Positions 38,104 to 46,953 of a stretch of 64,000 nucleotides of DNA are shown piece after piece. Origin of the DNA: Shewanella mangrovi. Lineage in GTDB: Bacteria; Pseudomonadota; Gammaproteobacteria; Enterobacterales; Shewanellaceae. Position numbers and translations under genes: made by a program. Position 1 is the first letter of the stretch, and each line of letters starts with the position of its first letter. The notes under the pieces are model-generated. The model searched no databases, was not told the DNA's origin, and saw only the letters and a list, made by a program, of their open reading frames with translations. The stretch covers positions 1-64,000 of the forward strand of contig NZ_JPEO01000003.1 of assembly GCF_000753795.1 (NCBI RefSeq), given 5' to 3'.

Positions 38104-40560
38104 TTAGTTGGCACAGCTTTGCACAACACTGTTATCACGCACCACAATCATTGGCGCCCCCGCTGACGCCGTTGCAGCAAAGGTAGCAACTTCAGCTTGC
38201 ATTTCTGCCGTCGCTTGCGCTGCCATACCGTCAGTGACACCTGGCACCTCTGAAGGGCTCACAATTGAACTGTGGTGACCTTTAGTAAAGCGCACGACAC
38301 CACTACCACTTGCCGTGCTGTCCACACAAGTTAATCCTAAGCTACTGATCAATGGCTCAGTGCCTGACAGCGGGAAGCCTGAGACACTGTTAGGTAGGGT
38401 TTGATCGCTCAGGTTACCAGCACCATCACCCACAACCTCAATCAGCTGCACAGGCAAACCTGTATCGGCTAACTTAGCGGCTTGGTTAATTGGATCACCG
38501 GCTTCAATTGAGGTTTGAATAGCAAAGGCAAAGGTTGGAATAAACTGCTCATATACCGCCTGCACTAGCGCATTGTATTCAGCAGAACCTTCAGCATAGC
38601 CTGCCGTATTCGCCGCAGCGACCAACTGCTGGAAGGTCTCAGAAGCGGTTACATTACTAAACAACACCGGACTAAAGGCCGCAGAACCTGCGAATGCACC
38701 CGCTAATCCGCCTGCAGGGACAACCAGAGAAGCGCCTTTAAGCTCATAGGCATTTGGTAACGCATTACCACTCGCAGGATCAACTAAGCCAGTACTCGCA
38801 TATGTGGCAAAGTCAGTCCCCACAATGCCACCCAGACTCATCCCCTGCGCGGTCACTTTGGAAGCATCCAACAAAGGCGAAGCACCATCTGCTGTGGTCA
38901 ATAGGTTCAGCGATTGACGCAATGCCAACTCGTCAGCGGTAGCCTGACGGAAATTATCACGCACACTAAGTGGGCTACCAATATTAACGAATACCAATGG
39001 CGTACCGTTGGTAAAAGCATTAGGCGTCCCCACAACTGGGCCAAATGAAGCATCAGTAGCAGAGACTTCGTATACACCATCACCGTTGGCATCAAACGAA
39101 CGCGCGCCGTGCAATGGCATATCTATCGCCACCACAGCTTGGCCTGCCGCCGCATACGCCCCGGCATACGCCAGCGCCATTTCCTTTCCGCCACCCAGAC
39201 CGTGCATGGCAATAGTCGTAGGCCAACCATTGGTTGGGGCAGTGAAGCTCCGACCTTGTGCCGCATTAAATGCCGCTAACTTAGCTGCATTTGGCACACT
39301 CACCATTACTGGTACAACTTCATAGCCCTGAACGGCTGGCAAAGGGTTATAGCCCGTCAAGTGCCGCGTTGCGTCAACTTGAGCGCCTGAATCTAAGGTC
39401 CAAGTTCGGCCAACCATCAATGACGGCGTGGTCAGTGCGGCTTGCGCATCGATGCCATAGGCTTGAGCTTGCGCACTAAAGTTTTCCAGACTCAATTGCC
39501 CGGTTTGCAATGCTTGGATAACCGCCACAGGGCTATCACCTGCCGCATGCCAGAAGCCATTAATCCCGCTACTACAGCCAGCAGACGAACAACTACCGTA
39601 AATAGGTAAACGCAATGCCCCCATATACAGATCGGCGAGATTTGCCAATACGTAAGCGGTACCGCTGTCGGCGGTGAGTCCCGCAGCTTGAGCAACGGTC
39701 AAGCCAGTAGCTACCGGTTGCTGCGCCCAAACTGGTTGATATGCTTCGCGAGACAGCATCGCCAATTTAACCGCTTCATAGACATCACCAATCGACTGCG
39801 TAGTGAACATGCCAGAATAGGTAATACCGTCTAGATTCACCCCATGCGCATTCGCCATGCCTTGCTCATAGCTGTTAATTAAGGTTTGGATCCACAGCGT
39901 AGAGGCGCTACCAATCGGCGAAGTCGTCACATCCTGACGATAAACACTGTAACTTTCTGAAGGCATCACTGGCTGACCAGCACTGTCCATAATCAGATTT
40001 GTCGTGGCGTATACATACGACGTGCCGGGTTTTAGAGGTTTCAACGGTACGATAGCAATACTGTTACCAGAAGCCATCGAAACAAAATCTACTCCCCAGG
40101 TCAGCTCATCGCCGACGGAACAGGCACTGCCATTATCCAACGCTTGGCAATCGCTATCGCTTGAAAGAGGACCACCGGCAACCGCTTCAAAAACTCTTAC
40201 GGCGCCTGGCTGATAAACTGAAGATGCCAACAAGGTACGTGCGGTACCATCGTCAGAGGCAAGATCAACATCAATGCTGATAGGTTGTGTCGTTGACCAA
40301 CCGTCGAGCGCACCAATGGCGATACTGGGATCGGTATAATCTCCCGTCGCTTCATTTGGCATCACTAACGTGCCGTCAAAAGTACCATTACGCAGCAATG
40401 CGTTAGGCACGGGCACTTCTGAAGCTGTTGGATTAAAGACCAGATGCGAATAGTTAGTTACCTGAGAATCGTCGCTGCTATCCTTGTGATTGTCACTGCC
40501 GCCACAGCCTGTAAGTGCGATTACAGACGCAGCGATAACGCTCAAATAGAGTCTTTTCAT
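38104..40560 (-). CDS. volA: VolA/Pla-1-family surface lipase lipoprotein
   Basis: An 818-residue predicted outer-membrane lipoprotein of the Pla-1/cef lipase family, which includes the Vibrio lysophospholipase VolA. The type II signal peptide ends in the lipobox LTGC (Cys19), followed by GGSDNHKDSS, a flexible linker. The catalytic serine is in GMSLGGIVG (GxSxG) near residue 575, and an HGLGGGKEMA segment upstream probably contributes to the oxyanion hole. VolA releases fatty acids from external lysophospholipids; this is inferred for the present protein. It is a single-gene unit. Confidence 0.85.
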   Translation of the reverse strand: MKRLYLSVIAASVIALTGCGGSDNHKDSSDDSQVTNYSHLVFNPTASEVPVPNALLRNGTFDGTLVMPNEATGDYTDPSIAIGALDGWSTTQPISIDVDLASDDGTARTLLASSVYQPGAVRVFEAVAGGPLSSDSDCQALDNGSACSVGDELTWGVDFVSMASGNSIAIVPLKPLKPGTSYVYATTNLIMDSAGQPVMPSESYSVYRQDVTTSPIGSASTLWIQTLINSYEQGMANAHGVNLDGITYSGMFTTQSIGDVYEAVKLAMLSREAYQPVWAQQPVATGLTVAQAAGLTADSGTAYVLANLADLYMGALRLPIYGSCSSAGCSSGINGFWHAAGDSPVAVIQALQTGQLSLENFSAQAQAYGIDAQAALTTPSLMVGRTWTLDSGAQVDATRHLTGYNPLPAVQGYEVVPVMVSVPNAAKLAAFNAAQGRSFTAPTNGWPTTIAMHGLGGGKEMALAYAGAYAAAGQAVVAIDMPLHGARSFDANGDGVYEVSATDASFGPVVGTPNAFTNGTPLVFVNIGSPLSVRDNFRQATADELALRQSLNLLTTADGASPLLDASKVTAQGMSLGGIVGTDFATYASTGLVDPASGNALPNAYELKGASLVVPAGGLAGAFAGSAAFSPVLFSNVTASETFQQLVAAANTAGYAEGSAEYNALVQAVYEQFIPTFAFAIQTSIEAGDPINQAAKLADTGLPVQLIEVVGDGAGNLSDQTLPNSVSGFPLSGTEPLISSLGLTCVDSTASGSGVVRFTKGHHSSIVSPSEVPGVTDGMAAQATAEMQAEVATFAATASAGAPMIVVRDNSVVQSCAN

Positions 40561-40819
40561 GTTGTACCCTTTGTCTTGTTGTAATAGTGTGTTCCCTCGA
40601 AATTTTTGCCCCGGTACCCCAATACAGAGACTTTCGTTTGTAGGAACTGTCTGATGATCATGTTCAAAGTTAATGCATGAACGGAAATTTGGCTACAGTA
40701 CAATAACAAATGAATCTCATTAATAATATTGGATTTTATACGGCTGTTTAAAACATGCGCTAGCGTAAAGCGCGAACGCCGATAGATTGGGCATTAGCGC
40801 CAATGAGGAATATGTCACG

Positions 40820-41557
40820 ATGTTGGAATACCAACCGAAAAAAGATCTACTAAAAAATAAAATTGTGCTGGTGACGGGCGCTGGCGATGGAATTGGTAAG
40901 CAAGCGGCCTTAAGCTACGCCGCCTTGGGTGCAACAGTGATTCTGCTTGGTCGTACTCAACAAAAACTTGTCGCGGTGTATGATGCGATTATTGCCCAAG
41001 GTCAGGCCACTCCCGCGATTGTCGCACTCGATTTACAAACCGCCAATGACGCCCAATATCAAGAATTGGCGCAGTTAATTGCGCACGAATTCGGCCAGTT
41101 AGATGGACTACTACATAATGCCAGCTTGTTGGGTTCCTTAGGGCCATTGGAACACCTGCCAATCGACACCCTGGAAACCGTATTGAAAGTGAATGTCACC
41201 GCACAAGTGGCATTAACGCAAGCACTATTGCCTCTGCTACGCAAAGCGCCCAGCGCATCGATTATCTTCACCTCCAGCAGTGTCGGGCGAAAAGGACGGG
41301 CATTTTGGGGGGCTTATGCTATCTCAAAATTTGCAACAGAAGGTGTCATGCAAACCCTCGCCGATGAACTCGACGGCAGTACAATTCGCAGCAACAGCAT
41401 TAATCCCGGCGCTACCCGCACCACAATGCGTGCCAGTGCCTACCCTGCCGAAGATCCACAAACGTTGAAAACGCCGGCAGAGATTATGCCCATTTATGAG
41501 TATTTGATGGGTGAGGACAGTCTTCACGAAAACGGACGCGCCTTTAACGCTCAGTGA
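40820..41557 (+). CDS. yciK: YciK family short-chain dehydrogenase
   Basis: A 245-residue SDR oxidoreductase close to E. coli YciK. The cofactor motif TGAGDGIGKQ, the NAS segment (HNASLLG), the catalytic FTSSSVGRKG serine and YAISK (Tyr-x3-Lys) are all visible, and the tail AMRASAYPAEDPQTLKTP-like block is conserved. Its substrate is not known. I start at the ATG at 40820 (LEYQPKKDLL follows), 9 bases after GAGGAA; an upstream in-frame start has no family support. It lies 42 bases before the M14 peptidase gene. Confidence 0.92.
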   Translation: MLEYQPKKDLLKNKIVLVTGAGDGIGKQAALSYAALGATVILLGRTQQKLVAVYDAIIAQGQATPAIVALDLQTANDAQYQELAQLIAHEFGQLDGLLHNASLLGSLGPLEHLPIDTLETVLKVNVTAQVALTQALLPLLRKAPSASIIFTSSSVGRKGRAFWGAYAISKFATEGVMQTLADELDGSTIRSNSINPGATRTTMRASAYPAEDPQTLKTPAEIMPIYEYLMGEDSLHENGRAFNAQ

Positions 41558-41599
41558 GCGTAAACCGCCTGATAACGTCCGCACAATTTAGGAAAATAT

Positions 41600-42508
41600 A
41601 TGCAACAGTATCCAATTGGTACTCCCGGAATTCCTTGGGGAGACATGGAAAAACAACAGTGGCGTCAAAGCCAAACTATTAAACGCAGCTATCAGGCAGA
41701 GGTGCTCGATAAGATTGCCGCCCTTGGTGAAGATTTTGACATCGTTCGCTATGGCGCGCTCAGCTACGATGTGGAACGCTATCCTTTACTGGCACTTAAA
41801 TCCCCTAGTTGGCAAGCTGACAAGCCAACCGTACTGATTACCGGCGGCGTGCATGGCTATGAAACCAGCGGCGTACAAGGTGCGTTATTGTTTGCCAAAC
41901 AGTACGCAAGCGCCTACTTTGCCGATTTTAACCTGCTGATTGCCCCTTGTGTCAGTCCTTGGGGATATGAAGTAATTAACCGCTGGAACCCTTTAGCGCA
42001 AGATCCGAACCGTAATTTTGTGGCGAACTCTCCAGCCGAAGAATCCGCAGCGCTGATGCAGTTGGTTGCCGATCAGCAAGTACAATTTTTGGCGCATATT
42101 GACCTGCACGAAACCACAGATACTGACGAAAGCGAATTTCGTCCGGCACTCGCTGCCCGGGATGGCAAATATATTGCGCCGGGTGAGATCCCAGATGGTT
42201 TCTATAACGTCGATGACAGCGCCAGCCCACAACCGGAATTCCATAAAGCCATTATCGATGCCGTGGCGAAAGTGACGCATATTGCGCCAGCCGACAAAGA
42301 CGGCAATATTATCGGCTCGCCAGTGGTTCAGCCAGGCGTGATTGAATATGCGCTAAAAGAACTAGGCTTATGTGCTTCAATCACTGGTGCCGCCTACCGC
42401 TGCACTACCGAAGTCTATCCTGACAGCCCGAAAGCAACCGATGACATCTGTAACCAAGCGCAGGTTGCAGCAGTGAAAGGTGCGTTAGACTTTCTTAAAA
42501 CACGCTAG
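41600..42508 (+). CDS. M14 family zinc carboxypeptidase-like protein
   Basis: A 302-residue cytoplasmic M14-family metallohydrolase. Zinc ligands are visible as His85 and Glu88 in GGVHGYETSG and a third histidine in HIDLHETTD; the DPNRNF segment matches the substrate-binding arginine block of carboxypeptidases. A conserved glutamate in TTEVYPDS near residue 273 may be catalytic. There is no signal peptide. Substrate is unknown; related proteins include succinylglutamate desuccinylase/aspartoacylase relatives. It follows yciK and ends at a strong terminator. Confidence 0.82.
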   Translation: MQQYPIGTPGIPWGDMEKQQWRQSQTIKRSYQAEVLDKIAALGEDFDIVRYGALSYDVERYPLLALKSPSWQADKPTVLITGGVHGYETSGVQGALLFAKQYASAYFADFNLLIAPCVSPWGYEVINRWNPLAQDPNRNFVANSPAEESAALMQLVADQQVQFLAHIDLHETTDTDESEFRPALAARDGKYIAPGEIPDGFYNVDDSASPQPEFHKAIIDAVAKVTHIAPADKDGNIIGSPVVQPGVIEYALKELGLCASITGAAYRCTTEVYPDSPKATDDICNQAQVAAVKGALDFLKTR

Positions 42509-42523
42509 ACATGCATCAGCCAT

Positions 42524-42551
42524 AAAAAAGGCCGCGATTGCGGCCTTTTTT
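42524..42551. terminator. bidirectional terminator between the M14 gene and rluB
   Basis: AAAAAAGGCCGC (42524-42535) pairs perfectly with GCGGCCTTTTTT (42540-42551) around GATT. Confidence 0.95.
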
Positions 42552-42573
42552 AATATGAACTGACGTGTCACGC

Positions 42574-43458
42574 TTAACTACGCGTGCGAGTCGGTGCCTT
42601 ACGCCCATTACTCGCGGTACCTGCCGACTTATGTTTACGTACAGCACGACGTACTTTAGCACTGCGCACTTTGGCACGCGCTACACTGTGTTTATCCATG
42701 CCCAGCAATGAACGTTCTTCGGCATTCATGCCCGCTACCTGACGCAGGTAGTTCACTTGATCCAGCGGCAGCTCAATCCAGCCACCACGCGGCAAGGTTT
42801 TTGGCAATTCAATCATACCGTAACGTACCCGGATAAGACGGCTCACTTGTACTTCTACCGCTTCCCACAGACGACGAACTTCACGGTTACGACCTTCACG
42901 CAACACAACGTGCCACCATTGGTTGATACCTTCACCGCCGGCCGCCTTGATCGCGTCAAACTGGGCCGGGCCATCTTCCAACGTCACGCCAGTACGCAAT
43001 TGCTGTACTTTTGCGTCGGTCACTTCACCAAAGGTACGCACCGCGTATTCACGCTCAACTTCACTCGATGGGTGCATCAAACGGTTCGCTAGTTCACCAT
43101 CAGAGGTAAACAACAACAGACCAGACGTGTTGATATCCAAACGTCCAACAGCAACCCAGCGGCTGTCTTTAGTACGTGGTAAACGGTCAAATACGGTTGG
43201 ACGACCTTCAGGATCTTTACGGGAACAGATCTCACCTTCAGGTTTGTGGTAAGCCAGCACACGACAAATCACTTCATCGGCTGACTTGAGCGAAATCAGG
43301 CGGCCATCGATACGCACTTTGGCGTCAGATTCAATGCGGTCCCCAAGGGTCGCAATTTCACCTTCGACACTCACCCGACCTGCAGCAATCCATGCCTCCA
43401 TCTCACGACGGGAGCCATGGCCTGCTCGGGCCAAGACTTTCTGCAATTTTTCACTCAT
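42574..43458 (-). CDS. rluB: 23S rRNA pseudouridine 2605 synthase RluB
   Basis: RluB isomerises U2605 of 23S rRNA. The 294-residue protein has an N-terminal S4 RNA-binding domain ([20 protein letters not shown]), the RsuA-type catalytic motif [12 protein letters not shown] with the catalytic Asp near residue 113, and a basic C-terminal tail rich in Lys/Arg. RluE and RsuA are alternatives but are shorter and lack this tail. It is the last of a minus-strand group with scpB and scpA, the usual order. Confidence 0.92.
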   Translation of the reverse strand: MSEKLQKVLARAGHGSRREMEAWIAAGRVSVEGEIATLGDRIESDAKVRIDGRLISLKSADEVICRVLAYHKPEGEICSRKDPEGRPTVFDRLPRTKDSRWVAVGRLDINTSGLLLFTSDGELANRLMHPSSEVEREYAVRTFGEVTDAKVQQLRTGVTLEDGPAQFDAIKAAGGEGINQWWHVVLREGRNREVRRLWEAVEVQVSRLIRVRYGMIELPKTLPRGGWIELPLDQVNYLRQVAGMNAEERSLLGMDKHSVARAKVRSAKVRRAVRKHKSAGTASNGRKAPTRTRS

Positions 43459-43671
43459 GTAGAATTCACTTATAAATAGAAAATAATTTCAATGGGTTAC
43501 TGCTTCCATCGATGATGATTGGCACGATTTGAAACCAAACAGCAGTAAGGCAGCCGACTATTGTACATCAGGAACCGCAAACCGCACAGGAATTAGCGCA
43601 TTAACTGGCCAATATCCTAGCGGCACGCAAACAATAACAAACGCAACTAACCGCAATAGTGCCCACAAAGG

Positions 43672-44265
43672 CTATTCTTCGGTGACAGATTCCGGCTCTG
43701 GGACGGTTTTCAGACCAGAAAATACGGTCTGCAAAGATTCGGCATCGGTGAGTGGCGGCAGATCTCGAAGTGCATCCAGGCCAAAATAGGAAAGAAACTC
43801 ACTGGTAGTGGCATACAGCGCTGGGCGACCCGGCACTTCTTTATGACCAATGGCCTTGATCCAGCCTCGGTCAACAAGGTTTTTGATAATTTGACTGCTC
43901 ACAGCCACACCACGTACCGCTTCTATTTCGCCGCGCGTCACAGGCTGTTGATAAGCAATCACTGCTAGGGTTTCTAAGGTCGCACGGCTATAACGTGGTG
44001 CTTGCTCCTGCCACAGCATTTGTAACGGGCCGCTCAAACTATCGCGCGTTTGAAAACGATAACCGCCCGCCACTTTTACCAGTTGCACGCCTCGCTCTTG
44101 ATAATCGTGAATCAATTCTTCAATGACCGCCTTTAGGCGATCGCGCGATACCGAAAACTCAGCCAGTACTGTTTCTCTCAGAGCCGTTATCGTCACCGCT
44201 TTGCTTTGCACAAAAATGCTTGCTTCAACCAGCTGTTTTAACTGCAAATCATTAATCTGGGCCAA
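43672..44265 (-). CDS. scpB: segregation and condensation protein B
   Basis: ScpB joins ScpA and SMC-type ATPases in chromosome condensation. The 197-residue protein has the paired winged-helix layout and the signature VIAYQQPVTRGEIEAVRGV, followed by GRPALYATTSEFLSYFGL. It lies 12 bases after scpA. A gap of about 210 bases separates it from rluB; I see no gene there. Gammaproteobacteria with MukB often lack this pair, so its presence fits marine lineages. Confidence 0.93.
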   Translation of the reverse strand: MAQINDLQLKQLVEASIFVQSKAVTITALRETVLAEFSVSRDRLKAVIEELIHDYQERGVQLVKVAGGYRFQTRDSLSGPLQMLWQEQAPRYSRATLETLAVIAYQQPVTRGEIEAVRGVAVSSQIIKNLVDRGWIKAIGHKEVPGRPALYATTSEFLSYFGLDALRDLPPLTDAESLQTVFSGLKTVPEPESVTEE

Positions 44266-44277
44266 CGGATTAACTCC

Positions 44278-45066
44278 TTAAAATGCCTTGAGATAAATAG
44301 GCGCAAACGGCTCAGTTTGCACGAGTTCAACTAACAACTCTTTGACTAACTCCATTAACGCCAGAAAACTCACCACCACACCAGCTCGGCCTTCTTCCAC
44401 ATCGAATAATGCCTCGAACGGTGTAAATTGCTCGCTGGAGAGTTTCATCAAAATTTGACTCATGCGTTCACGGGTTGAGAGTTGCTCTTTACGCACCTGG
44501 TGATCACCGCTCGCCTCCACCCGTTTCAATACGTCACCAAAAGCACGAGCAAGCTCTAACAAACTCACGGCAGGAGGGATTTGTTTTGGGCGAATATCCG
44601 GTGCTGGGGTCGCAGTCGCGCGAAATAAGTCCCGCTCCAAGCGCGGCAACTCATCAAGACTCACTGCCGCATCTTTAATGGTTTCGTAGGCTTTCAACTG
44701 ACGAATCAATACCGCGCGCGGATCTTCCTCATCATCGAGTTCCAACTCAGGCTTAGGTAATAACAGGCGGGATTTAATTTCCGCAAGGGTGGCAGCCATC
44801 ACTAAGTAATCCGCTGCAAGCTCAACTCTTGCCCCTTGCAGCATCTCAATATATTCCAAATATTGCGATGTAATCTGCTGCAGCGGCAAATCTACGACAT
44901 CAAGCTTTTGTTTTCGAATAAGATATAGCAACAGATCGAGCGGCCCTTCAAAGGCTTCAAGAAAAACCGCTAACGCTTCAGGCGGAATAAACAGATCGGT
45001 GGGAAACTCTTGCAGCACTTCACCCTGCACCACGGCCAATGGCAAACTTTGTTGTACGCCTTCCAT
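44278..45066 (-). CDS. scpA: segregation and condensation protein A
   Basis: ScpA is the kleisin that bridges SMC heads. The 262-residue protein carries the family opening FEGPLDLLLYLIRKQKLDVVDLP-type block (LEAFEGPLDLLLYLIRKQ) and the AADYLVMAATLAEIKSRLLLP segment, ending with a winged-helix region. The start at 45066 leaves about 35 residues before the conserved core; an internal start is possible. It forms an operon with scpB. Confidence 0.93.
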   Translation of the reverse strand: MEGVQQSLPLAVVQGEVLQEFPTDLFIPPEALAVFLEAFEGPLDLLLYLIRKQKLDVVDLPLQQITSQYLEYIEMLQGARVELAADYLVMAATLAEIKSRLLLPKPELELDDEEDPRAVLIRQLKAYETIKDAAVSLDELPRLERDLFRATATPAPDIRPKQIPPAVSLLELARAFGDVLKRVEASGDHQVRKEQLSTRERMSQILMKLSSEQFTPFEALFDVEEGRAGVVVSFLALMELVKELLVELVQTEPFAPIYLKAF

Positions 45067-45139
45067 CGCTGCGGTTTCTCCACCTGTAAAATCAAATAAA
45101 TTAGCTAGTTAAGCGAATAATTGCAATGATCCAGCGCAG

Positions 45140-45760
45140 TTAAACAAAGGGTGCGATATCCCCCGTACCTTCGCGCAGAATCGTCATTTCCCCTTCCGAC
45201 ATATCAATCACAGTTGTCGGCTTTTCACCAAGATAACCGCCATGCAATATCGCATCCACTTGGTGCTCTAACTCATCACGGATCTGCTCAGGATCTGACT
45301 CAGTAAAATCATTGCCGGGCAGAATAAGACTGGTCGACATCAAGGGTTCACCCAAGGCTTCCAGCAGTGCCAGCGCAATGACGTTGTCTGGCACACGAAT
45401 ACCGATGGTACGCTTTTTCTCATTCTGCAAACGACGCGGAACATCTTTTGTCGCTTTAAAGATAAAGGTGTAGGCGCCAGGCGTATTATTTTTCAACACG
45501 CGAAACGCCTGATTGTCGACGCGAGCATAGTTCGACAACTCAGACAAATCACGACACATCAGCGAGTATTCATGATTTTCCCCTAACTGACGGATACGTG
45601 CGATACGCGTCATCGCATTCTTGTCACCCATCATGCAGCCCAGCGCATAGCCGGAATCGGTGGGATACACAATCACGCCGCCGTTTTGCAGGATGTTAAC
45701 TGTCTGACTGATCAACCTCGCTTGTGGGTTAACCTCATGTACGTAAAAGAACTGACTCAT
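45140..45760 (-). CDS. yciO: YciO family (Sua5/YrdC) protein
   Basis: A 206-residue YrdC-domain protein like YciO. It has the characteristic GGVIVYPTDSGYALG nucleotide-binding loop and KKRTIGIRVPDN. Relatives make threonylcarbamoyl-AMP for tRNA t6A, but YciO itself is usually not essential and its role is uncertain. I start at the ATG at 45760 because the upstream PHP gene ends there with an ATGA overlap and GGAAGG precedes; the open frame 27 codons further lies inside that gene. Confidence 0.9.
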   Translation of the reverse strand: MSQFFYVHEVNPQARLISQTVNILQNGGVIVYPTDSGYALGCMMGDKNAMTRIARIRQLGENHEYSLMCRDLSELSNYARVDNQAFRVLKNNTPGAYTFIFKATKDVPRRLQNEKKRTIGIRVPDNVIALALLEALGEPLMSTSLILPGNDFTESDPEQIRDELEHQVDAILHGGYLGEKPTTVIDMSEGEMTILREGTGDIAPFV

Positions 45761-46617
45761 AAACTTACCTTCCATTGTGCGGATTGCCATACCCACTGCA
45801 ATCCTTTTGGCCGGGTCAAATTGCGCCCCAGCTCTAACCACCTGCCGGGAAAGTGAAAATCACTACCGACAGAGGCGAATAATTCGCGTTGATTGGCGAG
45901 CGCGGCCAACTGCACTAAGTCATCAGTTGACTGTTGCCCAAGCACCACTTCCATCGCAGTGCCACCAGCAGCTTTAAAATCATTGACCAAGCGCTTTAGC
46001 CATTTGCCGCTGAGCTGATAGCCACTTGGATGGGCCAATACCGCTACCCCACCAGCGTTATGGATAAGCTCAATCGCGCTTGCCATATCACCCCAGTTGT
46101 TGGGAACGTAACCTGTTTTGCCGCGCGCCAAATACTTTTTAAACACTTTCGCCATATCGGCGACGATACCTTGCTCCACCATAAAACGGGCATAATGGCC
46201 GCGACTAATCGCAGCGTCGCCCGCCAACGCCTTTGCGCCTTCATACGCACCGGCAATTCCGGCTTTTTCTAGGCGCACACCGATTTCGCGGGCACGCTCT
46301 TCACGTAATTGGCGCTGATTTTCCATGAAATCCAGTAACACAGTCCGATGACGATCAACACCTAGGCCGACAATGTGAATGTCGTAGGCATGCCAGCGCG
46401 TTGAAATCTCAACACCATCAATCAAGGTGAGCGGCTCGGGTTGTGACGCATTAAATGCATGTGCTTCGTCCAAGCCTGCAACTGTGTCATGGTCGGTAAT
46501 CGCCAACACATTCACGCCCTTTTCGATAGCTCGTGCCACCAATTGAGAAGGCGTAAGCTGACCATCGGAGGCGGTGGAATGACAGTGGAGATCTATTGAA
46601 GTTTGTTCTGTGATCAT
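45757..46617 (-). CDS. rnm: PHP-domain phosphoesterase (RNase AM/YciV-like)
   Basis: A 286-residue PHP-family metal-dependent phosphoesterase. Metal ligands are visible in IDLHCHSTASDG (His11, His13, Asp18), AITDHDT and VLAHPSGY. The E. coli homologue YciV/RNase AM hydrolyses 3',5'-nucleoside bisphosphates and trims rRNA 5' ends. Its stop overlaps the yciO start by 4 bases. It diverges from the trp operon, with about 150 bases up to the trp leader, as in many gammaproteobacteria. Confidence 0.9.
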   Translation of the reverse strand: MITEQTSIDLHCHSTASDGQLTPSQLVARAIEKGVNVLAITDHDTVAGLDEAHAFNASQPEPLTLIDGVEISTRWHAYDIHIVGLGVDRHRTVLLDFMENQRQLREERAREIGVRLEKAGIAGAYEGAKALAGDAAISRGHYARFMVEQGIVADMAKVFKKYLARGKTGYVPNNWGDMASAIELIHNAGGVAVLAHPSGYQLSGKWLKRLVNDFKAAGGTAMEVVLGQQSTDDLVQLAALANQRELFASVGSDFHFPGRWLELGRNLTRPKGLQWVWQSAQWKVSL

Positions 46618-46704
46618 AGGGCTATTGTACTTGGTTTTATTATGAAAAAGCGATGAATCTGTGATATCTGCAGAATTAATTTCCGATAATTAAACAATTA
46701 GCCG

Positions 46705-46735
46705 TTGACATTGATAGCAGAGTGCGGTTTTCTAT
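46705..46735 (+). promoter_or_regulatory. trp operon promoter region
   Basis: A perfect -35 box TTGACA is at 46705-46710. The best -10 candidate is TTCTAT at 46730-46735, with a long 19-base spacer, so the -10 is weak. No convincing TrpR operator is visible. The leader peptide starts at 46763. Confidence 0.45.
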
Positions 46736-46762
46736 AGCCACTAACACAAGGAACCAAGATTT

Positions 46763-46816
46763 ATGCAACTCAATATCGCTTCATTACACACTGTTTGGTG
46801 GTGGCACTCCCCTTAA
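46763..46816 (+). CDS. trpL: trp operon leader peptide
   Basis: A 17-codon open frame preceded by CAAGGAACC encodes MQLNIASLHTVWWWHSP. Three successive tryptophan codons near the end are the sensing element of ribosome-mediated attenuation: low charged tRNA-Trp stalls the ribosome there. A GCGGGT segment at 46818-46823 can pair with GCCCGC at 46868-46873 to form an antiterminator that competes with the terminator hairpin at 46863-46889. The peptide is not expected to act in trans. Confidence 0.93.
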   Translation: MQLNIASLHTVWWWHSP

Positions 46817-46862
46817 CGCGGGTGGTGTGAAGCGCTGTATACATAAATCAGCAGAATTCAAC

Positions 46863-46889
46863 AAGAAGCCCGCATCATGCGGGCTTCTT
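46863..46889 (+). terminator. trp attenuator
   Basis: AAGAAGCCCGC (46863-46873) pairs perfectly over 11 bp with GCGGGCTTCTT (46879-46889) around ATCAT, followed by TGTTT. It lies between trpL and trpE and is the terminator arm of the attenuation switch. Confidence 0.92.
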
Positions 46890-46953
46890 TGTTTCGGCAG
46901 TGAAAGTATCCGCAGGTAGGCAACAAGCAAATTAGCATCAACAGGATAGTGAA

